From NCBI GenBank assembly GCA_963674955.2, contig CAXXKR010000001.1, positions 124,001-188,000 on the forward strand: a DNA stretch of 64,000 nucleotides, given 5' to 3'. Positions 51,521 to 60,245 of the stretch are shown in pieces (within the stretch, counting starts at the first letter, position 1; each line of letters begins with the position of its first letter). The DNA comes from G963674955 sp963674955 (GTDB lineage Bacteria; Desulfobacterota; Desulfovibrionia; Desulfovibrionales; Desulfovibrionaceae). The notes under the pieces are model-generated. The model ran no database searches. It was not told the origin of the DNA and saw only the letters and a list, made by a program, of their open reading frames with translations. The position numbers and the translations under genes were made by a program.

Positions 51521-52267
51521 ATGAGCCCGGCACAGAAAAGGACACTTTACCTCGACCTGAGCACTGGCGTGAGCGGGGACATGCTTTTGGCCGCACTATC
51601 CTCCGCAAGCGGACTTTCTTCAACCCTCATCAACAATCTACAACTTCTTAACTTCGATTCCTTTGAATTGCGCTTGGGCAAAGCCAGGGTCGGCGGAATA
51701 GTCACCAGCCGCGCCGAAATTGTTCAAAAAAGCAATCAGCCCTTAAGGCATCTTTCTGATCTTCTCAAAATACTAGATAAAAGCAGTCTTGAAAAGAACA
51801 TCAAGGACGAATCCGAGCAAGTGCTGCGCCTCCTTGGAGAGGCGGAGGCAAAGGTGCATGGGATTGAACTTGAAAAGGTCCATTTCCACGAGATTGGGGC
51901 CGTGGACACCATTGTGGACATTGTCGGCGTGATCTGGCTGGCCAGGAACATGAACGTTCAAAGGATCATCTGCTCCCCGGTCAACCTGGGTTCCGGTTTC
52001 GTGCAGATCGCCCATGGCCTCTTGCCCGTTCCGGCCCCGGCCTGCGCTGAACTTTCAAAGGGAATGCGCGTTTTTTCCACTGACATGGGAATGGAGGCCG
52101 CCACGCCCACCGGGCTGGCCCTTGTTAAACATCTTGCCGACGAGTATTCTTTCATGCCTGCATGCGAGGTGGAGCGGGTGGGCTATGGTTCCGGTTCCAG
52201 GTCTACGGATGAAAGGCCCAGCTACGTGCGGGCCTTTCTGATTCGAGAGGTGAAGAATGACTCATGA
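51521..52267 (+). CDS. larC: Nickel-insertion protein LarC, N-terminal domain only
   Basis: Nickel-inserting cyclometalase of the pincer pathway. From ATG 51521 (AAGGA seven bases upstream; GTG 51503 is possible) it is 248 residues: LYLDLSTGVSGDMLLAAL, RHLSDLLKILD, VHFHEIGAVDTIVDIVG, SPVNLGSGFVQIAHGLLPVPAPA and VGYGSGSRSTDERPSYVRAF. This is the LarC1 part. The family usually continues about 140 residues into LarC2, the CTP-binding part that in Lactobacillus is made by a ribosomal frameshift. Here the frame stops and the next gene, overlapping by 11 bases, is a DUF3431 protein, so LarC2 is missing from this locus. The His-rich segment of many LarC proteins is reduced. Confidence 0.88.
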   Translation: MSPAQKRTLYLDLSTGVSGDMLLAALSSASGLSSTLINNLQLLNFDSFELRLGKARVGGIVTSRAEIVQKSNQPLRHLSDLLKILDKSSLEKNIKDESEQVLRLLGEAEAKVHGIELEKVHFHEIGAVDTIVDIVGVIWLARNMNVQRIICSPVNLGSGFVQIAHGLLPVPAPACAELSKGMRVFSTDMGMEAATPTGLALVKHLADEYSFMPACEVERVGYGSGSRSTDERPSYVRAFLIREVKNDS

Positions 52268-52934
52268 TTGTCAGGTGGTCGTGGCCAGACACAGGGAGAA
52301 TCTCGACTGGATTTGGCGGCTGCCGTTTCATTCCCTGGTCTACAACAAGGGCGGCGACGATCTCCCGCGTTCCATCTCCCTGCCGAATGTCGGGCGCGAA
52401 GCCCATACCTACCTGACCCACATCGTCAAAACCTATCCTGTTTTCCCGACATGGAATGTGTTCATACAGGGCGACCCGTTTTTTCATCTGACCGAGGACG
52501 GAAAGGCCGGAGTTGACGAACTTACGGATCTGATCAGGGATTGCATGGAACGGAACGTTAATTTTCAGGGGCTGGCCTGGTTTCGGCTGAAATGCGACGG
52601 CCTTGGGCGGCCGCACTCCATGTGCGATCCGGATAAAAAGGGCCGGTGGGCCGGATGGGGAAAGGATATTCCTGTGGCTTCAGTCTTTGAAAGACTGTTT
52701 CCAGCCTCGGCCCCTAAAGAGTTCATTGCCAGGGGATCCACAGGCAATTTTTTTGTTTCGGGGCGCAGAATTCTTACCCGACCGCGGGAGTTCTACGAAT
52801 ACGCCCTGACCCTTGTTGAAAATGACCCGGAGGATCGGCTTAACACGGGGCATGCCTTTGAGCGGCTTTGGCAGCTGATTTTCAACGGAAACATGGTTTT
52901 GAACCGCAAAAAAGAAGAATATAGCGTACTATAA
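52257..52934 (+). CDS. DUF3431-like protein
   Basis: A 225-residue protein resembling the DUF3431 family, a glycosyltransferase-like fold of unknown substrate. Conserved-type stretches: VVVARHRENLDWIWRLPF, LVYNKGGDD, LPNVGREAHTYLTHIV and FIQGDPF, in the usual order. It overlaps larC by 11 bases and ends 2 bases before a MacB-type permease gene, so it is part of the larE–larB–larC transcript. Any role in nickel-cofactor synthesis is not supported by family knowledge; it may simply be co-transcribed. Confidence 0.75.
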   Translation: MTHDCQVVVARHRENLDWIWRLPFHSLVYNKGGDDLPRSISLPNVGREAHTYLTHIVKTYPVFPTWNVFIQGDPFFHLTEDGKAGVDELTDLIRDCMERNVNFQGLAWFRLKCDGLGRPHSMCDPDKKGRWAGWGKDIPVASVFERLFPASAPKEFIARGSTGNFFVSGRRILTRPREFYEYALTLVENDPEDRLNTGHAFERLWQLIFNGNMVLNRKKEEYSVL

Positions 52935-52936
52935 TC

Positions 52937-54154
52937 ATGTTTTTAAACCTAAAAATTGCCATAGCGTCACTTGCAGTGCACAAGATGAGGGCGATATTGG
53001 CCATGCTGGGCGTCTTCCTGGGGGCCTTGGCCTTTACCGGGGTGCAAAGCGCCTCACTGGTCATGGTCAAGAGCGCGGAAGTCGAAACCGAGAAACTGGG
53101 CCCGAACCTCTTTGCCGCTGTGAGCGGTCAAATCAGGTTCAGGCGTAGTGGAGGCGTGCGGGCCAGGGGTCTGACCACGACCTTTACAGTCTCGGACGCC
53201 AGAGCCCTTATCCGCGGGGTTCCGTCGGTCAGCGAGGGGACGCCGTTCATCACCAGCAGCATGCCTGTTCGCTGGGGCGGTACCACCGTCACCAGTGAAC
53301 TTGTGGCCGCTTGGCCGTCATATGAGCGAGTTCGAAACTTTCATCCGGACATAGGCAGGTTTTTCACTGATAAAGAAGAGGCAGAAAGGGCCAAGGTCTG
53401 TGTCCTTGGGAGAAAGATAGCTGAAAGGCTGTTCAAGAATCCGGAAGACGCGGTGGGCAAAACCGTGAACATGTACCGTGCGGGGTTCAAGGTTCTTGGA
53501 GTGATGGAGGCCAAAGGGCGGGACATTACCGGCAGCGACCAGGATGAAGTGGTTTTGATGCCGCTTTCGACCTTCATGCGTCGAGCCTCCAATCAGGACT
53601 GGGTCACCGGCGCCTTTATGACCATGTCCAAGAATGCGGATATTTCAGCGGCCAAGGCGGCCACGGAAAGCATTCTTCGGAAGCGGCATAAGATTCTGCC
53701 CGGCGAAAAGGACGATTTCAGCACGCTGACCCCCAAGGACGCAATCCAGCTTCAAACCCAGGCCATTGATCTGGTGCACACGCTGGGACTGATAACCTCC
53801 AGCGTATCCTTTGCCGTGGGGGGCATGGGCATTCTGTCGATAATGGTGCTCATGGTCAGGGCCAGACGCATGGAAATCGGCATTCGCAGAGCCGTTGGAG
53901 GCCGGCGAAAAGACATTGTCGGCCAGTTCATAATGGAGGCCGGAGTCATGTCGGCCTCGGGCGGTCTTCTTGGCGTTGCGGCCAGCATCGGCCTTGTTGC
54001 ACTTGTTTGCCATTTTGGAGCGTTTCCCTTTGTCCTTGATCCGCTGATCGTCGTGGGAACCCTTCTGGCTTCGGCCCTGCTCGGTGTCGTGGCTGGTTCC
54101 TATCCCGCTTGGCAGGCGGCCCGCATTGAAATCCTCGATGTCCTGAAAGTCTGA
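52937..54154 (+). CDS. MacB/FtsX-type ABC transporter permease without adjacent ATPase
   Basis: A 405-residue permease with an N-terminal transmembrane helix (about residues 18–40), a large periplasmic MacB-type domain (about residues 45–250) and three C-terminal helices around ITSSVSFAVGGMGILSIMVLMV, GGLLGVAASIGLVALVC and VVGTLLASALLGVVAGSYPAW. RRMEIGIRRAVGGRRKDI is the coupling-helix signature that contacts an ATPase. No ATPase or membrane-fusion gene is next to it. It starts 2 bases after the DUF3431 gene, so it probably travels with the lar operon. Confidence 0.85.
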   Translation: MFLNLKIAIASLAVHKMRAILAMLGVFLGALAFTGVQSASLVMVKSAEVETEKLGPNLFAAVSGQIRFRRSGGVRARGLTTTFTVSDARALIRGVPSVSEGTPFITSSMPVRWGGTTVTSELVAAWPSYERVRNFHPDIGRFFTDKEEAERAKVCVLGRKIAERLFKNPEDAVGKTVNMYRAGFKVLGVMEAKGRDITGSDQDEVVLMPLSTFMRRASNQDWVTGAFMTMSKNADISAAKAATESILRKRHKILPGEKDDFSTLTPKDAIQLQTQAIDLVHTLGLITSSVSFAVGGMGILSIMVLMVRARRMEIGIRRAVGGRRKDIVGQFIMEAGVMSASGGLLGVAASIGLVALVCHFGAFPFVLDPLIVVGTLLASALLGVVAGSYPAWQAARIEILDVLKV

Positions 54155-54188
54155 CTTGCTCTTGTCCGGCAATCAGCCTTGAATTTTA

Positions 54189-54203
54189 GTGAACAGTGTT
54201 TAC
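54189..54203. promoter_or_regulatory. Candidate TetR operator
   Basis: GTGAACA and TGTTTAC form an inverted repeat with one wobble around a single G, 31 bases before the tetR start, a normal place for autoregulation. No other copy was noticed. Confidence 0.4.
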
Positions 54204-54233
54204 TTATATTTGAAGTTCTGTTAGCAAGCAGCC

Positions 54234-54866
54234 ATGGTCAGCCAAAATAGGCCGAGAAGAAGCAGGGCGGTGATGCGCAGGCTGATTCTTGACGCAGCAA
54301 AAGCCCTTTTTGTTGACAAGGGATACAAGAACGTCTCGGTTCGCAACATTGCAGCCAGGATCGGCTGCAGCCCCGCCGCTTTGTACCGCCATTTCAGCAG
54401 CAAGATGGAGATACTCATGGTCCTTAGAAACGAGGGCTTTGAGAGTCTTTTTTGCTGGCAGAACTCCCTGAAGACGGAAATCAAAACTCCCCTTGAGCGA
54501 CTGCAGGCCGGCGGCCTTCGGTACGTGCAATTTGCAGCGGATAATCCCGAGTATTACGATCTAATGTTCATTCATGGTCCAATTAGCGCGGGCGATGTGG
54601 ACTCCAATGGTCCTCCGAAGCGAAGCTACGACAACCTGAAACAAACCGTCACTGAATGCCTGGCGACCGGCCGTTTCGGAGACACCGACATCGAGGTGGC
54701 CACCGTCACTTTCTGGAGCATGGTGCACGGCTTGGCCAGCCTGCGAAACTCGGGCCGACTGGGCAAGTGTACGGAAGGCGATTTGACTGAACTTATCAGG
54801 CAAGTGATTGTTTTTTCGTTGCGTCCAGCCATGGGAAGCGAGAATGACAGGCAAAAAGCGGAGTAA
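54234..54866 (+). CDS. TetR-family regulator of the RND efflux operon
   Basis: A 210-residue regulator with the TetR N-terminal HTH (AVMRRLILDAAKALFVDKGYKNVSVRNIAARIGCSPAALYRHFSSK in parts: LILDAAKALF and GCSPAALYRHF) and a C-terminal ligand domain of the WHG/TetR_C_33 kind. It is 7 bases upstream of the RND adaptor gene on the same strand, so it is part of the operon and probably represses it. The ATG at 54234 has no strong Shine-Dalgarno. Confidence 0.9.
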   Translation: MVSQNRPRRSRAVMRRLILDAAKALFVDKGYKNVSVRNIAARIGCSPAALYRHFSSKMEILMVLRNEGFESLFCWQNSLKTEIKTPLERLQAGGLRYVQFAADNPEYYDLMFIHGPISAGDVDSNGPPKRSYDNLKQTVTECLATGRFGDTDIEVATVTFWSMVHGLASLRNSGRLGKCTEGDLTELIRQVIVFSLRPAMGSENDRQKAE

Positions 54867-54872
54867 TACATA

Positions 54873-56126
54873 ATGTCATACAAAACAATCTTGAACAGAG
54901 AATTTCTTCGAAGAAAGGTTTTTGGAAAAGAGTTGCGGGACAAGTGGATATGGCTCCCCAGTGTGGCTGTGGTTGTGGTGGTGCTGGCCCTTGTTGCCGG
55001 GATTCAGTTCGGTTCCGGGTCCGATGCCATCGAAATTAAGAGTGGAGCTTATGAATTTTCAACCCTGGGCAACAGGGGCGAATTGGAAGAAATCGCTGCG
55101 GACCAGGAATTGCGGCCCCAGTCCAATGCGGGGCTGTACAATCTTGAAAGTCCGTTGTTCATCGCAAAACCGGCGGCCCGAACCTTGTCCCTGACCGGGT
55201 TCACTCGGGCCAGGACCACCATGACCCTGGTTGCGGAAGAGTCTGGACGCTGCATGGAAGTCCTTGCCGACATCGGTGAGGAAATAGGTCCGGATGGTGT
55301 CTTTGCCAAACTGGACCCCACGTTCATTCAACTCGACTTGGATAGAAATCGAGCGGAGCAGACCAGGCTGAACAGCGATGTGCGTTTTCACTCAAAGGAA
55401 ATGCAGCGCTACAAGAAACTTGTGAAGGGAGAGACGGCGGCGCAGACAGCGCTGGACAGTCGAGTAAAGGAGCTCACGAGCGCCAGGCAGCAGCTGGAAG
55501 TGTTGAAGGTGGAGGAAAAAAGGCTGCTTGAGCGTTTGGATCGGCTGCTGCTCAAAGCCCCTGCGGGCTGGAAGGTGTCGAGCCGCAACCTGGAGGCGGG
55601 GGAATGGATTGTGGCCGGTACGGCAGTGGCGGACCTGGGAAGGTTCGATGTCTTGCTGGTGCCATATGCGCTTACAAATTCAGAATTGTCGGCACTTCGG
55701 GATTTCGGTGAGAATCTAAAGCTGTACCTGCCGGAAGCCCAGGCCGAAGCCCAGGCCAGAATTGCGCGCATCGCCCCGGATTTCGATCCGGAAACAAGAA
55801 AGATCATGGTCGACCTGGAAGTGGTCGACGGCGACTTCGTCTTCAGGGGCGGCCTTCGCACGGTGTTGAACATCCCCCTGCCCGATCCCGGCGGATCCGT
55901 GCTGGCTCCGATCAACAGCCTAATCAAGGCTTATGAAGACTATTTTCTGATCAGGCCGGACGGGAAAAGGGTCAAGGTGCTGGTTCTTGGCGACGGGCCG
56001 GAAGGAGCTCACGGACCAACAGCCAGGATTTCCTCGCCGGAGATTTCTGCAGGGCAAAGTTTTTTGCTGAATCCAGTCAAAAGCGCTTCAGACGGGGAAA
56101 AGGAAGCCGCAGCCAAGGTGAACTGA
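54873..56126 (+). CDS. RND efflux periplasmic adaptor (membrane fusion protein)
   Basis: A 417-residue adaptor linking the RND pump to an outer-membrane channel. It has an uncleaved N-terminal membrane helix (about residues 26–48) instead of a lipobox, two lipoyl-like halves around a coiled coil (about residues 155–240: LNSDVRFHSKEMQRYKKL, KELTSARQQLEVLKVEEKR) and a beta-barrel domain (LLVPYALTNSELSAL). The pump gene starts 1 base after its stop. No TolC-type channel gene is present, so an external one must serve. Confidence 0.9.
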   Translation: MSYKTILNREFLRRKVFGKELRDKWIWLPSVAVVVVVLALVAGIQFGSGSDAIEIKSGAYEFSTLGNRGELEEIAADQELRPQSNAGLYNLESPLFIAKPAARTLSLTGFTRARTTMTLVAEESGRCMEVLADIGEEIGPDGVFAKLDPTFIQLDLDRNRAEQTRLNSDVRFHSKEMQRYKKLVKGETAAQTALDSRVKELTSARQQLEVLKVEEKRLLERLDRLLLKAPAGWKVSSRNLEAGEWIVAGTAVADLGRFDVLLVPYALTNSELSALRDFGENLKLYLPEAQAEAQARIARIAPDFDPETRKIMVDLEVVDGDFVFRGGLRTVLNIPLPDPGGSVLAPINSLIKAYEDYFLIRPDGKRVKVLVLGDGPEGAHGPTARISSPEISAGQSFLLNPVKSASDGEKEAAAKVN

Positions 56127-56127
56127 A

Positions 56128-59100
56128 ATGAACAACGCTGATCAAGAGTTTGCCGGGACGCCGGAACCCATAAGGAGACTTGTCGGCCTGACCCTGAGGC
56201 AGAAGGTTTTTGTAAATTTGATTTTTGTTCTGCTTATGGTGGTGGGCGTCTTCTGCGTGTTCGACCTGCCTGTGGAGCGCTATCCCAACGTCCAGATGGG
56301 CAAGGTCGTGATCAGCGGGTTTTTGCCGGGAGCAAGCCCGGAAGATGTCGAGGCCCTGGTAACCAGAAAAATCGAAGATTCCCTGGAAGATCTCGAGAAC
56401 GTGGAATATGTGAGGTCCCGATCATACCGAGAGCGCTCCACGGTTCTGGTCAAGTTTTTGGACGACACGGACTACGACAGGCAATACGACGAATTGCGCT
56501 TCAAGGTCTTGAGCGTCCAGAACGATCTGCCCGACGAAATGGACCCGCCCACCTTCACCAAGATTGACGTAAGCGAATGGCTTCCGGCCATCAGCGTGGA
56601 GCTTGTGGGCGACAGGACCAACAGGGCGCTGGTGCTCATGGCCGAGGAAATGAAGCTGCCCCTTGAAACCATACCAGGGGTCAAGGAGGTGAAGATTCAG
56701 GGCGAATACACCCGGGAGTTTCATGTGGTGGTCGATCAGGGCAAGATGATGCGCCTGGGCGTAACCTATGAAGACTTGGCCACAGCCCTGCAAAACGCCA
56801 ACGTGTCCATACCGGCCGGTGACTTTCAGGGGGAAAACGGAGAATACGTGATCGTGGTGGACCAGCGTTTCAGGTCCCGGCAGGAGGTGGCCGGGACAGT
56901 GGTGCGCCGTGATCTTGACGGCTCTTTCGTGACTGTTGGAGACGTGCTGTCAAAGGCCGTTGTCTCATACCGCGACCCGTTTCTTAGGTCTTCGGTAAAT
57001 AGCCGGGATTCTGTACATATAAAGGTGTCCAAGGCGGAACAGGGCAACGCGTTGGAGATTGTTGAGGATGTTACGAAAATCGTGGACGGGTTCAGGCCTG
57101 CGCTTAAGCGGGAAGGCGTCGAGGCCGTACTGACCCAGGACCAGCGGGTTTACATCGACGAGTCGATCTCCACTCTGGGCATGAACATGATGGTCGGCAT
57201 CTTGCTGGTTTCATTGACCATATGGCTGGTCATGGGCCTTAGAAACGCCATGCTGACGACCATAGGGATTCCCTTTTCCTTTCTGGTGACCATGATCATC
57301 ATGTGGATCACGGACAATTCCCTGAACGAGGTCACCCTGTTTTCGTTTGTGCTGGTTTCAGGAATTATCGTGGACGACGCCATCGTCGTGGTGGAGAATA
57401 TCTACCGCCATGCCCAGGAGGGCAAGCCCTTGCGCGAGGCTGTGGTGGAGGGCGCCAGCGAGGTTTTTTTGCCTGTGGTTGCGGCGACATCCACAACCGT
57501 TGCGGCATTCCTGCCCATGCTGATCATGAGCGGCTCAACCGGAGAGTTCTTTTCCCTGGTGCCCAAGGCCGTTACTTTCGCCATTGCCGCCTCCCTGATC
57601 GAGTGCCTGCTTATTCTGCCCTCCCATTTCCTGGATTGGCCCGGAGCCCTCAAGGCCGGAGAAGGAAGACTCAAGGATGGCGGCGAACCAAGGGCGGTGA
57701 ACTGGTTGCGCGACAAGGCCGAAGCTTCGGTGGTCTGGGCGCTTGGGCACAAGGCCTTATGCCTTTCCTCCGTTTTCGTGGCCTTTGTGCTGGCCCTCGT
57801 CATCATGATCGTTTCGGTCATGGGCATAAAACCGCTGATCAATATTCAGTTTTATCCGGATGATTACAACCTGTTTTACGTATCGGTCCAGGGGCCTTCG
57901 GCCACGCCAATGGCCAAGACCTCGGACAAGCTTAAGGAAATTTCAGCCCTGATCAACGGGCTGGGGCCGGGCATGTCCAAATCGGCATCGGCCTTGGCCG
58001 GAATGAACATGACCGAGGATTATGAAAACATGTACGGCTCGAATCTGGGTTTCATAACCGTCGAGCTGCCAGCAAAGGATGGCCAGAGGTTTCACGACTA
58101 TCCTGAAAACGATCCCGTGCTTTATCTTGACCACATCCGGGAGCAGTTGGCCGCTTTGGCCGAAGAAGGGTGGAGCTTCAAGGTCTGGCCGGAAAAGACC
58201 GGACCGCCAAGTGGCAAGGATGTGAACATCAGGGTTCTAGGCCCTGATCAGGAGTCGGTCGAAAGGTTGAAGAATGAAGTGCTGGGGTTCATTAATAACA
58301 GCGAGTCCATCGGACCGCATCTTACGGATTTGGCCGAGGATACGGGCACTCCCAACAGGATATTCAGGTTCAAGCCCGATCCCTACCGCGTATCGGAGTA
58401 CGGCCTTACCCCCACCCAGGTGGCCGGACTGGCCGGGTCTGTTCTGGATGGAAGGTTTGTGGGCAAGTTCAGGCTGGCGGACGAAGACGTGGATTTGAGG
58501 CTGAAGGTGGACTCGGGGCAGATCGTGGACCCGGAGGACGCCCTGTCCATTCCGGTCCTGGAGCATTCCGACGGACCCGTTCGACTTGGCGACCTCTGCA
58601 CCGTTTCCTCCTACGAAGAACCTGGACGCCTGAACAGGTTCCAGCGGCAGCGCGCCGTGACCCTGACCGCCAACATCAAGGCCGGAGCGCCGGTGTCGGC
58701 CACCAGCATCGTCCACGATGTCAAGCTCTTTTACGAGACCGTGCGCCACCAGTTCAAGGGCGCGTCGATCAATTTCGCCGGAGAATATGAGTCCACCCGG
58801 AAATCCTACACGTCGCTGATGTACGCTTTCTTCGTCGCCATCATGATTATGTATGTAATCCTGGCGACCCAGTTCAGGTCCTACATCCAGCCGGTGATCA
58901 TTCTTTCGGCAGTGGTCTTCGCCCTTGTGGGGGTCATCTTCGGAACCTTCGTGACCAGAACGATATTCACGGTGAACAGCTTTATAGCAACAGTGGGAGT
59001 GGCCGGGGTGGTGGTCAACGATTCCCTGGTGCTGCTGGATTTCATAAACAAGCTGCATGCGAAGGGCATTTCCAAGACGGAAGCCGTATTGCAGGGCGTG

Positions 59101-59325
59101 CGCATACGCTTGCGGCCCATTCTTTTGACCACCCTCACGACCACTCTCGGGCTTTTGCCCATGGCCCTTGGAATTCCATACTATTCCAACACGTGGGGGA
59201 CCATGGCCACGACCTTCGTCACCGGGCTTTGCACGGCGACGGCCCTGACCGTGGTTATAGTTCCGGTGGAATGGCATCTGCTCATGGCCTTGCGCAGTCG
59301 GTTTTCCAAGAACAGGTTGCCTTGA
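56128..59325 (+). CDS. RND-family efflux pump
   Basis: A 1065-residue inner-membrane transporter with 12 predicted helices and two large periplasmic loops. TM4 has the proton-relay acidic pair as GIIVDDAIVVVEN. The TM10 position equal to AcrB Lys940 falls in GVVVNDSLVLLDF, where it is Asn; this is frequent in RND groups outside AcrB and suggests a modified proton pathway. The start NVQMGKVVISGFLPGASPEDVE is that of uncharacterised hydrophobe/amphiphile pumps. Substrate unknown. Confidence 0.92.
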   Translation: MNNADQEFAGTPEPIRRLVGLTLRQKVFVNLIFVLLMVVGVFCVFDLPVERYPNVQMGKVVISGFLPGASPEDVEALVTRKIEDSLEDLENVEYVRSRSYRERSTVLVKFLDDTDYDRQYDELRFKVLSVQNDLPDEMDPPTFTKIDVSEWLPAISVELVGDRTNRALVLMAEEMKLPLETIPGVKEVKIQGEYTREFHVVVDQGKMMRLGVTYEDLATALQNANVSIPAGDFQGENGEYVIVVDQRFRSRQEVAGTVVRRDLDGSFVTVGDVLSKAVVSYRDPFLRSSVNSRDSVHIKVSKAEQGNALEIVEDVTKIVDGFRPALKREGVEAVLTQDQRVYIDESISTLGMNMMVGILLVSLTIWLVMGLRNAMLTTIGIPFSFLVTMIIMWITDNSLNEVTLFSFVLVSGIIVDDAIVVVENIYRHAQEGKPLREAVVEGASEVFLPVVAATSTTVAAFLPMLIMSGSTGEFFSLVPKAVTFAIAASLIECLLILPSHFLDWPGALKAGEGRLKDGGEPRAVNWLRDKAEASVVWALGHKALCLSSVFVAFVLALVIMIVSVMGIKPLINIQFYPDDYNLFYVSVQGPSATPMAKTSDKLKEISALINGLGPGMSKSASALAGMNMTEDYENMYGSNLGFITVELPAKDGQRFHDYPENDPVLYLDHIREQLAALAEEGWSFKVWPEKTGPPSGKDVNIRVLGPDQESVERLKNEVLGFINNSESIGPHLTDLAEDTGTPNRIFRFKPDPYRVSEYGLTPTQVAGLAGSVLDGRFVGKFRLADEDVDLRLKVDSGQIVDPEDALSIPVLEHSDGPVRLGDLCTVSSYEEPGRLNRFQRQRAVTLTANIKAGAPVSATSIVHDVKLFYETVRHQFKGASINFAGEYESTRKSYTSLMYAFFVAIMIMYVILATQFRSYIQPVIILSAVVFALVGVIFGTFVTRTIFTVNSFIATVGVAGVVVNDSLVLLDFINKLHAKGISKTEAVLQGVRIRLRPILLTTLTTTLGLLPMALGIPYYSNTWGTMATTFVTGLCTATALTVVIVPVEWHLLMALRSRFSKNRLP

Positions 59326-59409
59326 CGTTGTTTTCAAGAACATGACAATATGCCTATGAGTATAAAGGGATGGTATTTGACGAAGTCTCCATAAATTCAG
59401 GAGGGAACA

Positions 59410-60102
59410 ATGCCTGCAGCGAAGAACAAGAAAAAAACCCAGAGTGCCAAGTCCTCTGCCGAGGAAATTGGCAAGAAGGCCTACGGTACGGCCAAGGAGG
59501 CCACTGTGAGCGCTTGGGAGGCTGTGAAGGTCGTTTTTTCCGATCCCATGGGGGGGCAGGGCAAGGCCCTGAAGATGCTGGACAAGAAGAGGGCCCTGTC
59601 TGCCGGAATTGTTTTCGTCGCGATCTTTGTCCTCTCGTTTTGGCTTTTTTCAAAATCCCTGATGTTTTTGGGCCTGGACTTTTTCATCGACCCGAACAGG
59701 GGCGGGGGCCTTTTGGGGCAACATATTCCCAGGCCAGAGCTTTCCTTTGGCGACCATCTCAAGCTGCTGCTCATGGGAGTGGTTCCGCCCACGATCCTTG
59801 CCGCCTGCTATTTCGGGCTGGGACGCTGGCTCAAGGAACTTGACCTGGGCGCCGTCGTGTTTGCCTCGGGTCTGGCCCTGCTGCCAATGAGCCTCGCACT
59901 GGTGCTCATGTGGGCCCTGGACTTGAACCTGAACCTGCTGTTCGGAGTTCAGTTCTTTGCCATGAGCATGACCCTGCTGCTCATAAACGGTCTTTTGCTG
60001 GACGGGCTCAACACCTCGACTAAAAGGGCGTTTTTCCTGACTCCGGCGACCTTGTTGGCAACACTGGCCGTGACCAGGGTTGTGTGGGGTGTGCTCTTCT
60101 AG
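59410..60102 (+). CDS. YIP1-like multi-pass membrane protein
   Basis: A 230-residue protein with a lysine/alanine-rich N-terminus (about residues 1–30), a short amphipathic stretch (WEAVKVVFSDPMGG) and about five hydrophobic segments from residue 60. This resembles YIP1/YckC-type membrane proteins of unknown role. GGAGGG precedes the ATG. It is 84 bases after the RND gene and followed by a terminator, so it may be the last gene of the efflux operon or separate. Assignment is by plan, not motif. Confidence 0.65.
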   Translation: MPAAKNKKKTQSAKSSAEEIGKKAYGTAKEATVSAWEAVKVVFSDPMGGQGKALKMLDKKRALSAGIVFVAIFVLSFWLFSKSLMFLGLDFFIDPNRGGGLLGQHIPRPELSFGDHLKLLLMGVVPPTILAACYFGLGRWLKELDLGAVVFASGLALLPMSLALVLMWALDLNLNLLFGVQFFAMSMTLLLINGLLLDGLNTSTKRAFFLTPATLLATLAVTRVVWGVLF

Positions 60103-60126
60103 TCGACCCCGAACCATGCCGTTCTC

Positions 60127-60164
60127 GGCCTTGCCCCGGTTGTGCCTGGGCAGGGCCTTGTTTT
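60127..60164 (+). terminator. Rho-independent terminator after the YIP1-like gene
   Basis: GGCCTTGCCC pairs with GGGCAGGGCC (10 pairs, one G-T) across an 11-base loop, followed by TTGTTTT. It separates the efflux region from the DAC-like gene. Confidence 0.82.
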
Positions 60165-60245
60165 GAAAGGCGTCTGGATGTAGCATTACAGGCAACAAGC
60201 ACGGACATGCACTTGCGCAGATCATAGCCGCGCCAAGGGGGACAA

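Noticed and set aside
52268..52934. Possible LarC2 reached by a programmed frameshift, as in Lactobacillus
   Set aside because: The overlapping frame encodes a DUF3431-like protein, with no LarC2-type motif, so no frameshift product of that kind can be made here.
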